Source of the DNA: Burkholderiales bacterium
Lineage (GTDB): Bacteria; Pseudomonadota; Gammaproteobacteria; Burkholderiales; SG8-41
DNA: 64,000 bases
NCBI GenBank assembly: GCA_019634975.1
Contig: JAHCAI010000003.1
Span: 124,001-188,000, forward strand
Reading direction: 5' to 3'
Every line of letters starts with the position of its first letter. The stretch's first letter is position 1. The notes below the pieces were generated by a model that did not search any database, was not told the DNA's origin, and saw only the letters and a program-made list of their open reading frames with translations. Shown piece after piece: positions 18,259 through 30,620 of this stretch. A program made the position numbers and the translations under genes.

Positions 18259-19089
18259 TCAAAACAACGAGCGCCCGAACATCAGCGCCCAGTCGGTTTT
18301 GGTGAGCACCGGCCGCCGGCGGAAGACGTCTCCGCCGACCGCCTCGATGCGCTCGAGTATGCGCGCACCGCCTTCGATGATCATGCGCATCTCGAGGCCG
18401 ATGCGGCCTGTGAGGATGCGGCCCAGCGGCCGGCCGGAATCGAGCAGCGCGCGCGTGCGCCGGACCTGGAAGGCCATGAAGTCCTTCCAGCGGCCGCCGC
18501 AGTCGCCGGCGGCGATCTGCGCCTCGCGGATGCCGTAGTGCTGCATTTCATCCTGTGGAAAGTAGACCCGGTTCTTCTGCCAGTCGATGGCCACATCCTG
18601 CCAGAAGTTGATCAGCTGCAGGCTGCTGCAGATCGCGCTGGAGTATTCGAGGTTCTTTGGCGTGGCGGCACCGTAGAGCACCAGCAGCAGGCGGCCGACC
18701 GGGTCGGCGGAGCGGCGGCAGTAGTCGAGCACGTCGGCGTAACTGGCATAGCGCTTGACGGTGACGTCCTGGGCGAAGGCCGACAGCAGATCGTGGAAGG
18801 CGGCCAGCGGCAGATCATGTTCGCGGATCACTGCGGCCAGGTCGGCAAACCAGGGAATGAGCGGTTTTTCACCCCGTTCCATGCGGTGAAGTTCGCGGCT
18901 GAAACTGGCCAGCTGCGCCAGACGTTCGGCATCCGGGGCATCGCCCTCGTCGGCAAAATCGTCGGATTCCCGGGCAAACCGGTAAATGAGGGCGATGGGA
19001 CGGCGCAGGCGCCGCGGTAGCAGGATCGAGGCGACTGGAAAGTTTTCGTAGTGATCGACGGCCACGGGATCCGGAAAAGAGATTGCCAT
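18259..19089 (-). CDS. hpnC: squalene synthase HpnC (hydroxysqualene-forming)
   Basis: This 276-residue squalene/phytoene synthase-family protein has the first Asp motif in ESDDFADEGD (Asp43, Asp44, Asp47). The second is in NFWQDVAIDWQKNRVYFP, and the start ENFPVASILLPRRLR is usual for HpnC. HpnC converts presqualene diphosphate to hydroxysqualene. It lies upstream of hpnD in the same orientation, and together they cover two of the three squalene-forming steps. hpnE, the reductase/desaturase step, is not in this window. The ATG at 19087-19089 is followed by MAISFPDPVAVDHYENFPVA; longer frames run into the tRNA-Leu gene. Confidence 0.88.
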   Translation of the reverse strand: MAISFPDPVAVDHYENFPVASILLPRRLRRPIALIYRFARESDDFADEGDAPDAERLAQLASFSRELHRMERGEKPLIPWFADLAAVIREHDLPLAAFHDLLSAFAQDVTVKRYASYADVLDYCRRSADPVGRLLLVLYGAATPKNLEYSSAICSSLQLINFWQDVAIDWQKNRVYFPQDEMQHYGIREAQIAAGDCGGRWKDFMAFQVRRTRALLDSGRPLGRILTGRIGLEMRMIIEGGARILERIEAVGGDVFRRRPVLTKTDWALMFGRSLF

Positions 19090-19238
19090 CAAGGGCTTGG
19101 CGTGGATTTCCGGCGCCGGCGGCCGGTCCGGGCCATGTCGCCGGAGCCGCGAGTATATTACAATCAAGGGGTTGCAAGACGCGTCAGGACAGCAGGACCG
19201 GCGGCACGGGCACCGGCAGCAAGGGTGCATGTTGCAGC

Positions 19239-19324
<86 letters not shown>

Positions 19325-19364
19325 ACCGCACTGACACCACGGAAACTCAACAGGGAATGATTTG

Positions 19365-20675
19365 ATGCAAGCGAATCTGGAAACGCTGGGCAGCCTGGAA
19401 CGCAAGCTGAGCATTGCGGTGCCCATGGCGGAAATCAATGGCGAGGTGGAGAACCGCCTCAAGCGGCTGGCGCGCACGGTCAAGATGTCCGGCTTCCGGC
19501 CGGGCAAGGTGCCGCTGAAGGTGGTGGCCCAGCAATACGGCCCGCAGGTGCGCCAGGAAGTGCTGGGCGACACGCTGCAGAAAACCTTCGGCGATGCCGT
19601 AAACGAGCAGAAGCTGCGCGTCGCCGGCTATCCGAAATTCGACGCGGTGCCGCCTGCCGAGGGCGCCGAGGAGTTCCATTACAGCGCGACCTTCGAGGTC
19701 TACCCCGAAGTCGTGGTCGGCGACATGGCCAAGGCCACGGTGTCGCGCCCGGTACTGGAAGTGTCGGAAGCCGACGTCGACAAGACGCTTGAGATCATGC
19801 GCAAGCAGCGCGTGACCTACGAGAAGGTGGAGCGCGCGGCGGAAAAGGGCGACCGGGTGACGATGGACTATGTCGGCAGGATCGACGGCACGGAGTTCGC
19901 CGGCGGCAAGGCCGAGGGCCAGCCCGTGGTGCTGGGCGAAGGCCGTTTCCTGCCCGAGTTCGAGCAGAATCTGCCGGGGATGAAGGCCGGCGACAGCAAG
20001 AGTTTCGAACTGAAATTCCCGGACGACTATGCCGGCAAGGAGGTCGCCGGCAAGACCGCGGTGTTCGAAGTGAAGGTCAATGAGGTGGCGGCGCCGAAGC
20101 TGCCGGCGATCGACGCCGAGTTCGCGAAGACGCTGGGCGTCGAGGACGGCGATCTGGCGAAGATGCGCGCAGAGGTCCGCGGCAACCTGGAGCGCGAGGT
20201 CAGGGCGCGGCTGAAGGCGCGGGTCAAGGAACAGGTGATGGATGCGCTGCTTGCCGCGACCAACCTCGAGGTGCCGAAGTCGCTGATCGACATGGAGATC
20301 GACCGCCTGCGCGACATGGCGAAGCAGGACCTCGCCTCGCGCGGCATACCGGTGCGCGACGACATGCCCTTGCCGGCGGACCTGTTCGAGAAGCAGGCGC
20401 AGCGCCGGGTCAGCCTGGGTCTGATCCTCGGCGAGGTTGTGCGGGCGCAGAACCTGCAGGCCAAGCCGGAGCAGGTGCGTGCCGCGGTGGAGGAGCAGGC
20501 GCAGAGCTATGAACACCCGCAGGAAGTGGTGAAATGGTTCTACCAGTCGCAGGACCGCCTGCGCGACATCGAGGCGGTGGTGCTCGAGGAGAACGTCGTG
20601 ACCTGGGCGCTGGCGACGGCCACGGTCGAGGACAAGGCGCTGTCGTTTGACGAACTGATGGGGAATGCCCAATGA
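19365..20675 (+). CDS. tig: trigger factor (ribosome-bound chaperone)
   Basis: This 436-residue protein of normal family length binds ribosomal L23 at the exit tunnel and shields nascent chains. The ribosome-binding signature GFRPGKVP lies at about 43-50. The FKBP-type PPIase domain spans about 160-245 ([28 protein letters not shown]). The helical C-terminal chaperone arms follow. It heads the classical tig-clpP-clpX-lon proteostasis block and overlaps clpP by 4 bp. The start is the ATG at 19365; an in-frame TTG one codon earlier is ignored. Confidence 0.97.
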   Translation: MQANLETLGSLERKLSIAVPMAEINGEVENRLKRLARTVKMSGFRPGKVPLKVVAQQYGPQVRQEVLGDTLQKTFGDAVNEQKLRVAGYPKFDAVPPAEGAEEFHYSATFEVYPEVVVGDMAKATVSRPVLEVSEADVDKTLEIMRKQRVTYEKVERAAEKGDRVTMDYVGRIDGTEFAGGKAEGQPVVLGEGRFLPEFEQNLPGMKAGDSKSFELKFPDDYAGKEVAGKTAVFEVKVNEVAAPKLPAIDAEFAKTLGVEDGDLAKMRAEVRGNLEREVRARLKARVKEQVMDALLAATNLEVPKSLIDMEIDRLRDMAKQDLASRGIPVRDDMPLPADLFEKQAQRRVSLGLILGEVVRAQNLQAKPEQVRAAVEEQAQSYEHPQEVVKWFYQSQDRLRDIEAVVLEENVVTWALATATVEDKALSFDELMGNAQ

Positions 20676-21310
20676 AGCGCCATTTCGAGCCGCAGTCGAT
20701 GATGGAGCCGCAGGGCCTCGGCATGATCCCGATGGTGATCGAGCAGAGCGGCCGCGGCGAGCGCGCCTATGACATCTACTCGCGGCTGCTGAAGGAGCGG
20801 GTGGTGTTCCTGGTCGGGCCGGTCAACGAGGTGACGGCGAACCTGATCGTCGCCCAGCTGCTGTTCCTGGAGTCCGAGAATCCCGACAAGGACATTTCTT
20901 TCTACATCAACTCGCCGGGCGGGTCGGTGACGGCCGGCATGGCGATCTACGACACGATGCAGTTCATCAAGCCGGATGTGTCCACACTGTGCGTGGGGCA
21001 GGCCGCGAGCATGGGCGCGCTGCTGCTGGCCGCGGGCGCCAAGGGCAAGCGTTTCGTGCTGCCCAACTCGCGCGTGATGATCCACCAGCCGATGGGCGGT
21101 TTCCAGGGGCAGGCCTCGGACATCGAGATCCATGCCAAGGAAATCCTCTACCTGAAGGCCCGACTGAATGCGATCCTCGCCAAGCACACCGGGCAGGACA
21201 TCGCCACCATCGAAAAGGATACCGATCGCGACAACTTCCTTTCCGGTGAACAGGCGGTAAACTACGGTCTGGTGGACAAGGTGCTGGTCAGCCGGTCGGA
21301 CGCGGCGTGA
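20672..21310 (+). CDS. clpP: ATP-dependent Clp protease proteolytic subunit
   Basis: This 212-residue serine peptidase (S14) forms the 14-mer barrel that degrades proteins fed by ClpX or ClpA. The catalytic Ser114 is in [11 protein letters not shown], His138 in VMIHQPMGG, and the Asp lies in the conserved region near residue 187 (DTDRDNF). The N-terminal segment before [11 protein letters not shown] resembles the usual self-cleaved propeptide. Its ATG overlaps the tig stop (ATGA), indicating translational coupling. Confidence 0.97.
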   Translation: MKRHFEPQSMMEPQGLGMIPMVIEQSGRGERAYDIYSRLLKERVVFLVGPVNEVTANLIVAQLLFLESENPDKDISFYINSPGGSVTAGMAIYDTMQFIKPDVSTLCVGQAASMGALLLAAGAKGKRFVLPNSRVMIHQPMGGFQGQASDIEIHAKEILYLKARLNAILAKHTGQDIATIEKDTDRDNFLSGEQAVNYGLVDKVLVSRSDAA

Positions 21311-21399
21311 CGGCAGCAGTAACGGCATCAGGGGTAGTGCAGCGGAATTTTCGCCGCGGCGGGCGGTCAGAATAGGACAATGGACAAAGGGTTGCGGGC

Positions 21400-22668
<1,269 letters not shown>

Positions 22669-22767
22669 GCGCCGGGTGCGGGCGCAGGCCCGAGCAGCCC
22701 AGTTATCCGGCTTGGACGGAGCGGCGGCGGTGACGCTGGCGGATCTCGCCGTGTTTTCCCGCAGACG

Positions 22768-22793
22768 CTTGATTTGCCGGCGCCTGCCCCAAG
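22768..22793 (+). promoter_or_regulatory. sigma-32-like heat-shock promoter of lon
   Basis: CTTGAT (22768-22773), a 13-bp spacer and CCCCAAG (22787-22793) match the RpoH consensus CTTGAA-N13-CCCCAT. Predicted transcription starts at about 22800, 27 bp before the lon ATG. Heat-shock control of lon is well known in Proteobacteria. Confidence 0.7.
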
Positions 22794-22826
22794 CTGGTCT
22801 CATGTTCTCTCTCTCAGGTGAAGCCA

Positions 22827-25235
<2,409 letters not shown>

Positions 25236-25254
25236 GCGCAAATGCTGGAAATCG

Positions 25255-25288
25255 GGGCCGCATTGGGCTACAATGCGGCCCTTTGTTT
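25255..25288 (+). terminator. rho-independent terminator of lon
   Basis: Perfect 11-bp arms GGGCCGCATTG (25255-25265) and CAATGCGGCCC (25271-25281) have a 5-nt loop, then TTTGTTT. It lies 19 bp after the lon stop and before the tRNA-Val gene. Confidence 0.85.
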
Positions 25289-25328
25289 CGCAGGGTATTG
25301 CGTCGCGGAAGCGGCGGGTGCGGATGAC

Positions 25329-25404
25329 GGGTGCTTAGCTCAGCTGGTAGAGCGTCGCCCTTACAAGGCGAATGTCGGCGGTTCGATCCCGTCAGCACCC
25401 ACCA
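25329..25404 (+). tRNA. tRNA-Val (TAC)
   Basis: This 76-nt cloverleaf has acceptor GGGTGCT/AGCACCC, anticodon stem TCGCC/GGCGA with TAC at 25362-25364, T-loop GTTCGATC and encoded CCA at 25402-25404. It is paired with tRNA-Asp 36 bp downstream. Confidence 0.96.
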
Positions 25405-25440
25405 GTAAAGCAGTAAGCTAGTTGAATTGTTCGATAGCTA

Positions 25441-25517
25441 GGAGTGGTAGTTCAGTTGGTTAGAATACCGGCCTGTCACGCCGGGGGTCGCGGGTTCGAG
25501 TCCCGTCCACTCCGCCA
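25441..25517 (+). tRNA. tRNA-Asp (GTC)
   Basis: This 77-nt cloverleaf has acceptor GGAGTGG/CCACTCC, anticodon stem CCGGC/GCCGG with GTC at 25475-25477, discriminator G and encoded CCA at 25515-25517. It is followed by an intrinsic terminator. Confidence 0.96.
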
Positions 25518-25525
25518 GCTAACGT

Positions 25526-25556
25526 AAAAAAGGCGAACCCGGTTCGCCTTTTTTCT
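25526..25556 (+). terminator. rho-independent terminator after tRNA-Asp
   Basis: AAGGCGAACC pairs with GGTTCGCCTT, followed by a run of T. It terminates the Val-Asp tRNA unit ahead of ppiD. Confidence 0.85.
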
Positions 25557-25594
25557 TATGGGCGCCCGCAGGGGCGCTGCAGCGAGGAGAGCGC

Positions 25595-27487
25595 ATGTTC
25601 GGACTGATCGAGAAGCATCGCAGAAAGGTCATGATCGGGGTTTTCGTGGTGATCATTCCCCCGTTTGCGTTCTTCGGAATCGATTCCTATTTCCAGGGCG
25701 CAAGCGGCGGCAGCAGCGTGGCCACCGTGGGCGACTACCGGATCTCGCAGGCCGAATTCACGCAGGCGCTGCAGGAGCGCCAGGACATGCTGCGCAACAT
25801 GTCGGGAGGGCGGCTGGATCCGGCGCTGCTGGACAGCCAGGAACTGCGCATGTCGGTGCTCGAGAACCTGGTGCAGCAGCAGCTGCTGGTGCGGCGGGCG
25901 GTGCGCTCCGGCCTCGCGGTCAGCGACCGGCAGATCCAGGAGATCGTTGCCAATGTCGATGCCTTCAAGGTGGACGGAAAATTCTCCTATGATCGCTACG
26001 AGGAGCTGCTGCGGGCGCAGAGCATGACGCCGCTCATGTTCGAGCAGCGCGTGCGCCAGGACATCCTGGTCGACCATGTCACGCACCCGTACGCGGGCTC
26101 GACTTTCGTGTCGCGAGCGGAAGCCGCGCTGCTGCTGCGCATCTCCGAGCAGCGGCGCGAGGTCAGCCATTACATCCTCCCCGCCGACCGTTTCCTGCCC
26201 CAGGTCAAGCTGGAGCCCGATGCGGCGAAAAAATACTACGACGGCCACCAGGATGAATTCCGCATTCCCGAGCAGGTGCGCATCGAGTTCGTGACACTGA
26301 GCGCCGATGCTCTGGCCGGGCAGCTGCAGCCCGCTGCCGCCGATGTGCGCAAGGCCTACGACGAGAATGCCAAGCGCTTCGAGGTGCGGGAATCGCGCCA
26401 GGCGAGCCATATCCTGATCACTCCCGAGGGTGACGGCGCGGAGGCCAGAAAGAAGGCCAGGGCGAAAGCCGATGAACTGCATGCGCAACTGAAGAAGAAT
26501 CCGGGCAGCTTTGCGGCACTGGCGAAGCAGCATTCCCAGGACCCGGGTTCGGCAGCCAACGGCGGCGACCTCGGCTTTTTCGAACGCGGTGCGATGGTCA
26601 AGGCCTTCGACGATGCGGTGTTCTCGATGAAGGCCGGCGAGATTTCGGCCCCGGTGGAAAGCGAGTTTGGCTGGCACATCATCCGCCTCGCGGCGGTACG
26701 CGGAGGCAAGGGCAAGAGTTTCGAGGAGGCGCGTCCCGAGATCGAGGCCGAACTCAAAAAGCAGATGGCGTCCCGCAGGTTCGCCGAGCTCGCGGAATCC
26801 TTCAGCAACACCCTGTTCGAGCAGTCCGACAGCCTGAAGCCGGCCGCCGAGCTGATCAAGGCGCAGCCTCAGACCAGCGGCTGGATCGCCCGCGCCGGTG
26901 CCGACAACGCGCTGCTGGGCAACCAGCGGCTGTTGCAGGCGGTATTCTCGGAAGACGTGCTGAAGAACGGCCGCAATACCGAAGCCATCGAGGTGGCACC
27001 GGGCGTGCTGGTTGGCGCCCGCGTGGCCGAGCACAAGCCGGCATCGGTGCAGCCTTTCGACCAGGTCAGCGGCGCACTGGTGAAGAAGCTGACGCTGCAG
27101 CAGGCAAGCCAGCTTGCAGCGCAGGAAGGCAGGTCGCGCCTCGAGGCGCTGCGCCAAGGCAAGGATGCCCAGGTGGCCTGGACCGCGCCGCAGCTGGTCG
27201 GCCGCAACGATCCGAAGGGGCTGCCCGGCGAAATACTGCGCCAGGCGTTCAAGGCCGATACCGGCAATCTGCCGGCCTATGCGGGCACTGAAATGCCGGG
27301 CGGCGGCTACGCGCTGGTGCGCGTGGGCAAGGTGCAGGAGGTCGCCGAAGGCGCGAAGGACAAGGAGAACGCGATCGCCCAGACCCTGCGCCAGGTGGCG
27401 GCCCAGGCCGAACTCGCGGCCTACATGGACAGCCTGAAGAAGAAAACGGAAACCAGGATCCGTCCCGAGGTCATCGAGCGCAAGTAA
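25595..27487 (+). CDS. ppiD: periplasmic folding chaperone PpiD (SurA-like PPIase)
   Basis: This 630-residue inner-membrane-anchored protein has a short cytoplasmic start, one membrane helix (about 13-31, GVFVVIIPPFAFFGI), a SurA-type N-terminal chaperone domain and a parvulin PPIC domain at about 260-365. That domain contains RQASHILI, GGDLGFFERG and FGWHIIRL. It helps fold outer-membrane and secreted proteins. The family is often found next to clp/lon genes, as here. A C-terminal SurA-like region completes the normal length. Confidence 0.93.
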   Translation: MFGLIEKHRRKVMIGVFVVIIPPFAFFGIDSYFQGASGGSSVATVGDYRISQAEFTQALQERQDMLRNMSGGRLDPALLDSQELRMSVLENLVQQQLLVRRAVRSGLAVSDRQIQEIVANVDAFKVDGKFSYDRYEELLRAQSMTPLMFEQRVRQDILVDHVTHPYAGSTFVSRAEAALLLRISEQRREVSHYILPADRFLPQVKLEPDAAKKYYDGHQDEFRIPEQVRIEFVTLSADALAGQLQPAAADVRKAYDENAKRFEVRESRQASHILITPEGDGAEARKKARAKADELHAQLKKNPGSFAALAKQHSQDPGSAANGGDLGFFERGAMVKAFDDAVFSMKAGEISAPVESEFGWHIIRLAAVRGGKGKSFEEARPEIEAELKKQMASRRFAELAESFSNTLFEQSDSLKPAAELIKAQPQTSGWIARAGADNALLGNQRLLQAVFSEDVLKNGRNTEAIEVAPGVLVGARVAEHKPASVQPFDQVSGALVKKLTLQQASQLAAQEGRSRLEALRQGKDAQVAWTAPQLVGRNDPKGLPGEILRQAFKADTGNLPAYAGTEMPGGGYALVRVGKVQEVAEGAKDKENAIAQTLRQVAAQAELAAYMDSLKKKTETRIRPEVIERK

Positions 27488-27539
27488 AGTCCCGCGCGGG
27501 CGGCTCAGCCGCCGCTCCAGCGCCGCTCCGGACTGCGCG

Positions 27540-28328
27540 TTATTCGCCGCGCATGCCGCCGACGACGGTGTTGAAGCCGCAGTCGACGTAGGTGATCTCC
27601 CCGGTCACACCGGCGGCAAGGTCGGACAGCAGGAAGGCCGCCGTATTGCCGACGTCCTCGATCGTGACATTGCGCCTCAGCGGCGCATTGTCCTCGACGA
27701 ATTTCAGTATTTTTCCGAAGCCGCCGATGCCGGCCGCCGCCAGGGTCTTGATCGGTCCTGCCGAGATGCCGTTGACGCGGATACCGGCCGGGCCGAGGTC
27801 GCTGGCGAGGTAGCGCACGCAGGCCTCCAGGCTTGCCTTGGCAAGGCCCATCACGTTGTAGTTGGGCACCGTGCGGTCGGCGCCGAGGTAGGTCAGGGTC
27901 AGCATCGCGCCGGTGCGGCCGGCCATCAGGGGGGCAGCGCCCTTGGCGAGTGCCGCAAAGCTGTAGCTGCTGATGTCGTGCGCCATGGCGAAGGCCTCGC
28001 GGCTCAGGCCGTCGAGAAAATTGCCTTTCAGCGCTTCGCGCGGCGCGAAGGCGATGGAATGCAGCATGCCGTCGAGGCTGCCCCACTCCGATTGCAGGGA
28101 TGCAAACAAGGCGGCGATCTGATCGTCTCGGGTCACGTCGCAGGGCAGCACCGGCGCCGACCCGAACTCCGCGGCAAGCTTGACCACGCGCTCGCGGATG
28201 TCCTCGCCCTGGTAGGTGAAGGCGAGCTGCGCGCCCTCGCGGCTGGCAGCCTTGGCCACGCCGTAGGCGATGGAGCGGTTGGAGAGCAGGCCGGTGATCA
28301 GGATCTTCTTGTCTTTCAGGAATGCCAT
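27540..28328 (-). CDS. fabI: enoyl-[acyl-carrier-protein] reductase (NADH) FabI
   Basis: This 262-residue divergent SDR catalyses the last step of each fatty-acid elongation cycle. The cofactor region is GLLSNRSIAYGVAKA. The FabI catalytic pair is Tyr157 and Lys164 in PNYNVMGLAKAS, with Tyr147 in LTYLGADR. The six-residue gap between Tyr157 and Lys164 distinguishes FabI from ordinary SDRs. The start MAFLKDKKILITG is the family start. It is convergent with ppiD and divergent from the peptide-transporter operon. Confidence 0.96.
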   Translation of the reverse strand: MAFLKDKKILITGLLSNRSIAYGVAKAASREGAQLAFTYQGEDIRERVVKLAAEFGSAPVLPCDVTRDDQIAALFASLQSEWGSLDGMLHSIAFAPREALKGNFLDGLSREAFAMAHDISSYSFAALAKGAAPLMAGRTGAMLTLTYLGADRTVPNYNVMGLAKASLEACVRYLASDLGPAGIRVNGISAGPIKTLAAAGIGGFGKILKFVEDNAPLRRNVTIEDVGNTAAFLLSDLAAGVTGEITYVDCGFNTVVGGMRGE

Positions 28329-28445
28329 GTCGCGTTTTTCCGGAGTGCGTTGTACGAGAACTGCGCGACGTGATCTGCACGCAGTGAATTGCGCACGATT
28401 ATAACCAGAAGATGCTCCAGCCAATATCGGCTACACTTTCGATCA

Positions 28446-30620
28446 ATGTCCCGCATCCGCCTCGGTTTGCTGCCAGTGGTGCTCGCGCTCGTAGCGGGAT
28501 GCGGAGGGGCGCCCTGGAACGATCCTTACCCTGCCGCCGATGCCGCTTCCAACACGCTCTACAGCTCCTTCTCGGAGCGTCCCAAGCACCTCGACCCGGT
28601 GCAGTCCTATGCCGAGAACGAATTCGCGTTCATTGCCAACATCTACCAGCCGCCGCTGCAGTATCACTACCTGAAGCGGCCCTTCGAGCTGGTTCCCTTT
28701 GGCGCCGAGGCGGTGCCAGCGCCCGTTTACCTGGATGCCTCAGGCAAACCGCTGCCGCAGGGTGCGCCGGCGGAGCGCGTTGCCTACAGCGAATACACGA
28801 TCCGGATCAGGCGTGGTGTGCTCTACCAGCCGCACCCGGCGCTCGCGGTCGACGACGGCGGCAGGCCGCGTTATCACGCGCTGACCGCGGCCGACCTCCG
28901 TGGCGTCGACACCCTCGCTGATTTTCCCCATGCGGGCACCCGGGAACTCGAGGCGGCCGATTATGTTCACCAGATCAAGCGCCTCGCGCATCCGCGGCTG
29001 CATTCGCCGATCCTGCAGCTGATGGGCGGATATGTCGTCGGCCTGCGGGATCTTGCCGAGCGTCTGGCGAAAGACAGCGCCGGCCTGCCTGCCGGGGCAA
29101 TGATCGACCTTGACGGATATGAGCTCTCCGGTGTGCGCATCGTCGATCGCCATACCTACGTGGTCCGCGTGCGCGGCAAGTATCCGCAATTCGTCTACTG
29201 GCTCGCGATGCCCTTTTTCGCGCCGGTGCCGCCCGAGGCGGACCGCTTCTACGGGCAGCCGGGGATGGCGGAGAAGAACATCACCCTTGACTGGTACCCT
29301 GTCGGCACCGGGCCGTACATGCTGACTGTCAACAACCCCAACCGCCAGATGGTGCTCGAGCGCAATCCGCACTACCGCGGCGAGGTCTACCCGTCGGAAG
29401 GCGAGCCCGGGGACGCGGAGCGCGGGCTGCTGCGGGATGCCGGCAAGCCGCTGCCCTTCATCGACCGCGTCGTGTTCAGCCTGGAGAAGGAGCAGATCCC
29501 GTACTGGAACAAGTTCCTGCAGGGTTATTACGATGCCTCCGGCATCGGCTCGGACACCTTCGACCAGGCCGTGCAGTTCTCGGGGCAGGGGGACGTCACG
29601 CTGACCGAGGACATGGAGCGCCGCGGCATCCGGCTGCAGACCTCGCTCGCGACGACGGTGTTCTATCTGGGCTTCAACATGCTGGATCCCGTCGTCGGCG
29701 ATGCCGGCGGCGAGCGTGCGCGCAAGCTGCGCCTGGCAGTGTCGATCGCAGTGGACCAGGAGGAGCTGATCTCGATATTCCGCAATGGCCGCGGACTGCC
29801 TTCGCATGGCCCGATTCCGCCCGGCATCTTCGGTTACCGCGAGCCCGATGCGGACGGCATCAACCCCCACGTCTACGAGTGGCGCGACGGTGCTGCGCGG
29901 CGCAAGGACATCGAGCAGGCGAAGAAACTCCTCGCCGAGGCCGGTTATCCCGGGGGGCGCGACGCCAAAACCGGTCAGCCGCTGCTGCTGCACCTGGACA
30001 CGACGTCCAGCGGCGCCGACAGCCGGGCGCGGCTCGACTGGTATGTGCGCCAGTTCGCGAAGCTCGGCGTGCAACTGGTGATCCGTGCGACCGATTTCAA
30101 CCGCCTGCAGGACAAGCTGCGGCGCGGCACGGCACAGCTCTATTTTCTCGGCTGGAACGCCGACTACCCCGATCCCGAGAATTTCCTGTTCCTGCTGCAC
30201 GGCCCGCAGGCGCGCGCGAAGACCCAGGGTGAAAACGCCTCGAACTACCGCAATGCCGAATACGACCGCCTGTTCGAACGCATGAAGCACATGGCCAACG
30301 GGCCCGAGCGCCAGGCCATCATCGACCGCATGGTCGAGCTGCTGCGCCACGATGCGCCCTGGGTCTGGAGCTTCTTCCCCAAGGATTACACGCTGCATCA
30401 CGGCTGGCTTCACAACCGCAAGCCCAACCAGATTGCCAACAACGGGCTCAAGTACCAACGACTGGACTCCGCTGAGCGTGCCGCGCGACGCCGGGAATGG
30501 AATCCCCCGGTGGTCTGGCCGCTGGCACTGATCGGCGCGCTGCTGCTGCTGACGGCGCTGCCGGCGGTTGTGGCTTACCGCCGGCGCGAGCGGCGCACGG
30601 CAGGGGCGGGCGGGGCATGA
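28446..30620 (+). CDS. ABC transporter oligopeptide-binding lipoprotein with C-terminal membrane helix
   Basis: This 724-residue SBP_bac_5-type protein has an N-terminus with lipobox LVAGC (Cys19), so the mature end is lipid-anchored. The body has the family landmarks TLYSSFSERPKHLDP, VNNPNRQMVLERNPHYRGE and FLGWNADYPDPENFLF. The C-terminus adds a hydrophobic helix (VVWPLALIGALLLLTALPAV) followed by RRRERR, unusual for a binding protein. It is the first gene of a four-gene transporter operon in which each gene overlaps the next. It resembles the Yej/dipeptide group, with peptides the likely ligand. Confidence 0.85.
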   Translation: MSRIRLGLLPVVLALVAGCGGAPWNDPYPAADAASNTLYSSFSERPKHLDPVQSYAENEFAFIANIYQPPLQYHYLKRPFELVPFGAEAVPAPVYLDASGKPLPQGAPAERVAYSEYTIRIRRGVLYQPHPALAVDDGGRPRYHALTAADLRGVDTLADFPHAGTRELEAADYVHQIKRLAHPRLHSPILQLMGGYVVGLRDLAERLAKDSAGLPAGAMIDLDGYELSGVRIVDRHTYVVRVRGKYPQFVYWLAMPFFAPVPPEADRFYGQPGMAEKNITLDWYPVGTGPYMLTVNNPNRQMVLERNPHYRGEVYPSEGEPGDAERGLLRDAGKPLPFIDRVVFSLEKEQIPYWNKFLQGYYDASGIGSDTFDQAVQFSGQGDVTLTEDMERRGIRLQTSLATTVFYLGFNMLDPVVGDAGGERARKLRLAVSIAVDQEELISIFRNGRGLPSHGPIPPGIFGYREPDADGINPHVYEWRDGAARRKDIEQAKKLLAEAGYPGGRDAKTGQPLLLHLDTTSSGADSRARLDWYVRQFAKLGVQLVIRATDFNRLQDKLRRGTAQLYFLGWNADYPDPENFLFLLHGPQARAKTQGENASNYRNAEYDRLFERMKHMANGPERQAIIDRMVELLRHDAPWVWSFFPKDYTLHHGWLHNRKPNQIANNGLKYQRLDSAERAARRREWNPPVVWPLALIGALLLLTALPAVVAYRRRERRTAGAGGA

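Noticed and set aside
25329..25517. Short direct repeats suggesting a CRISPR array near the tRNA pair
   Set aside because: Similarity is only that of two tRNAs. No regularly spaced repeats occur anywhere in the window.
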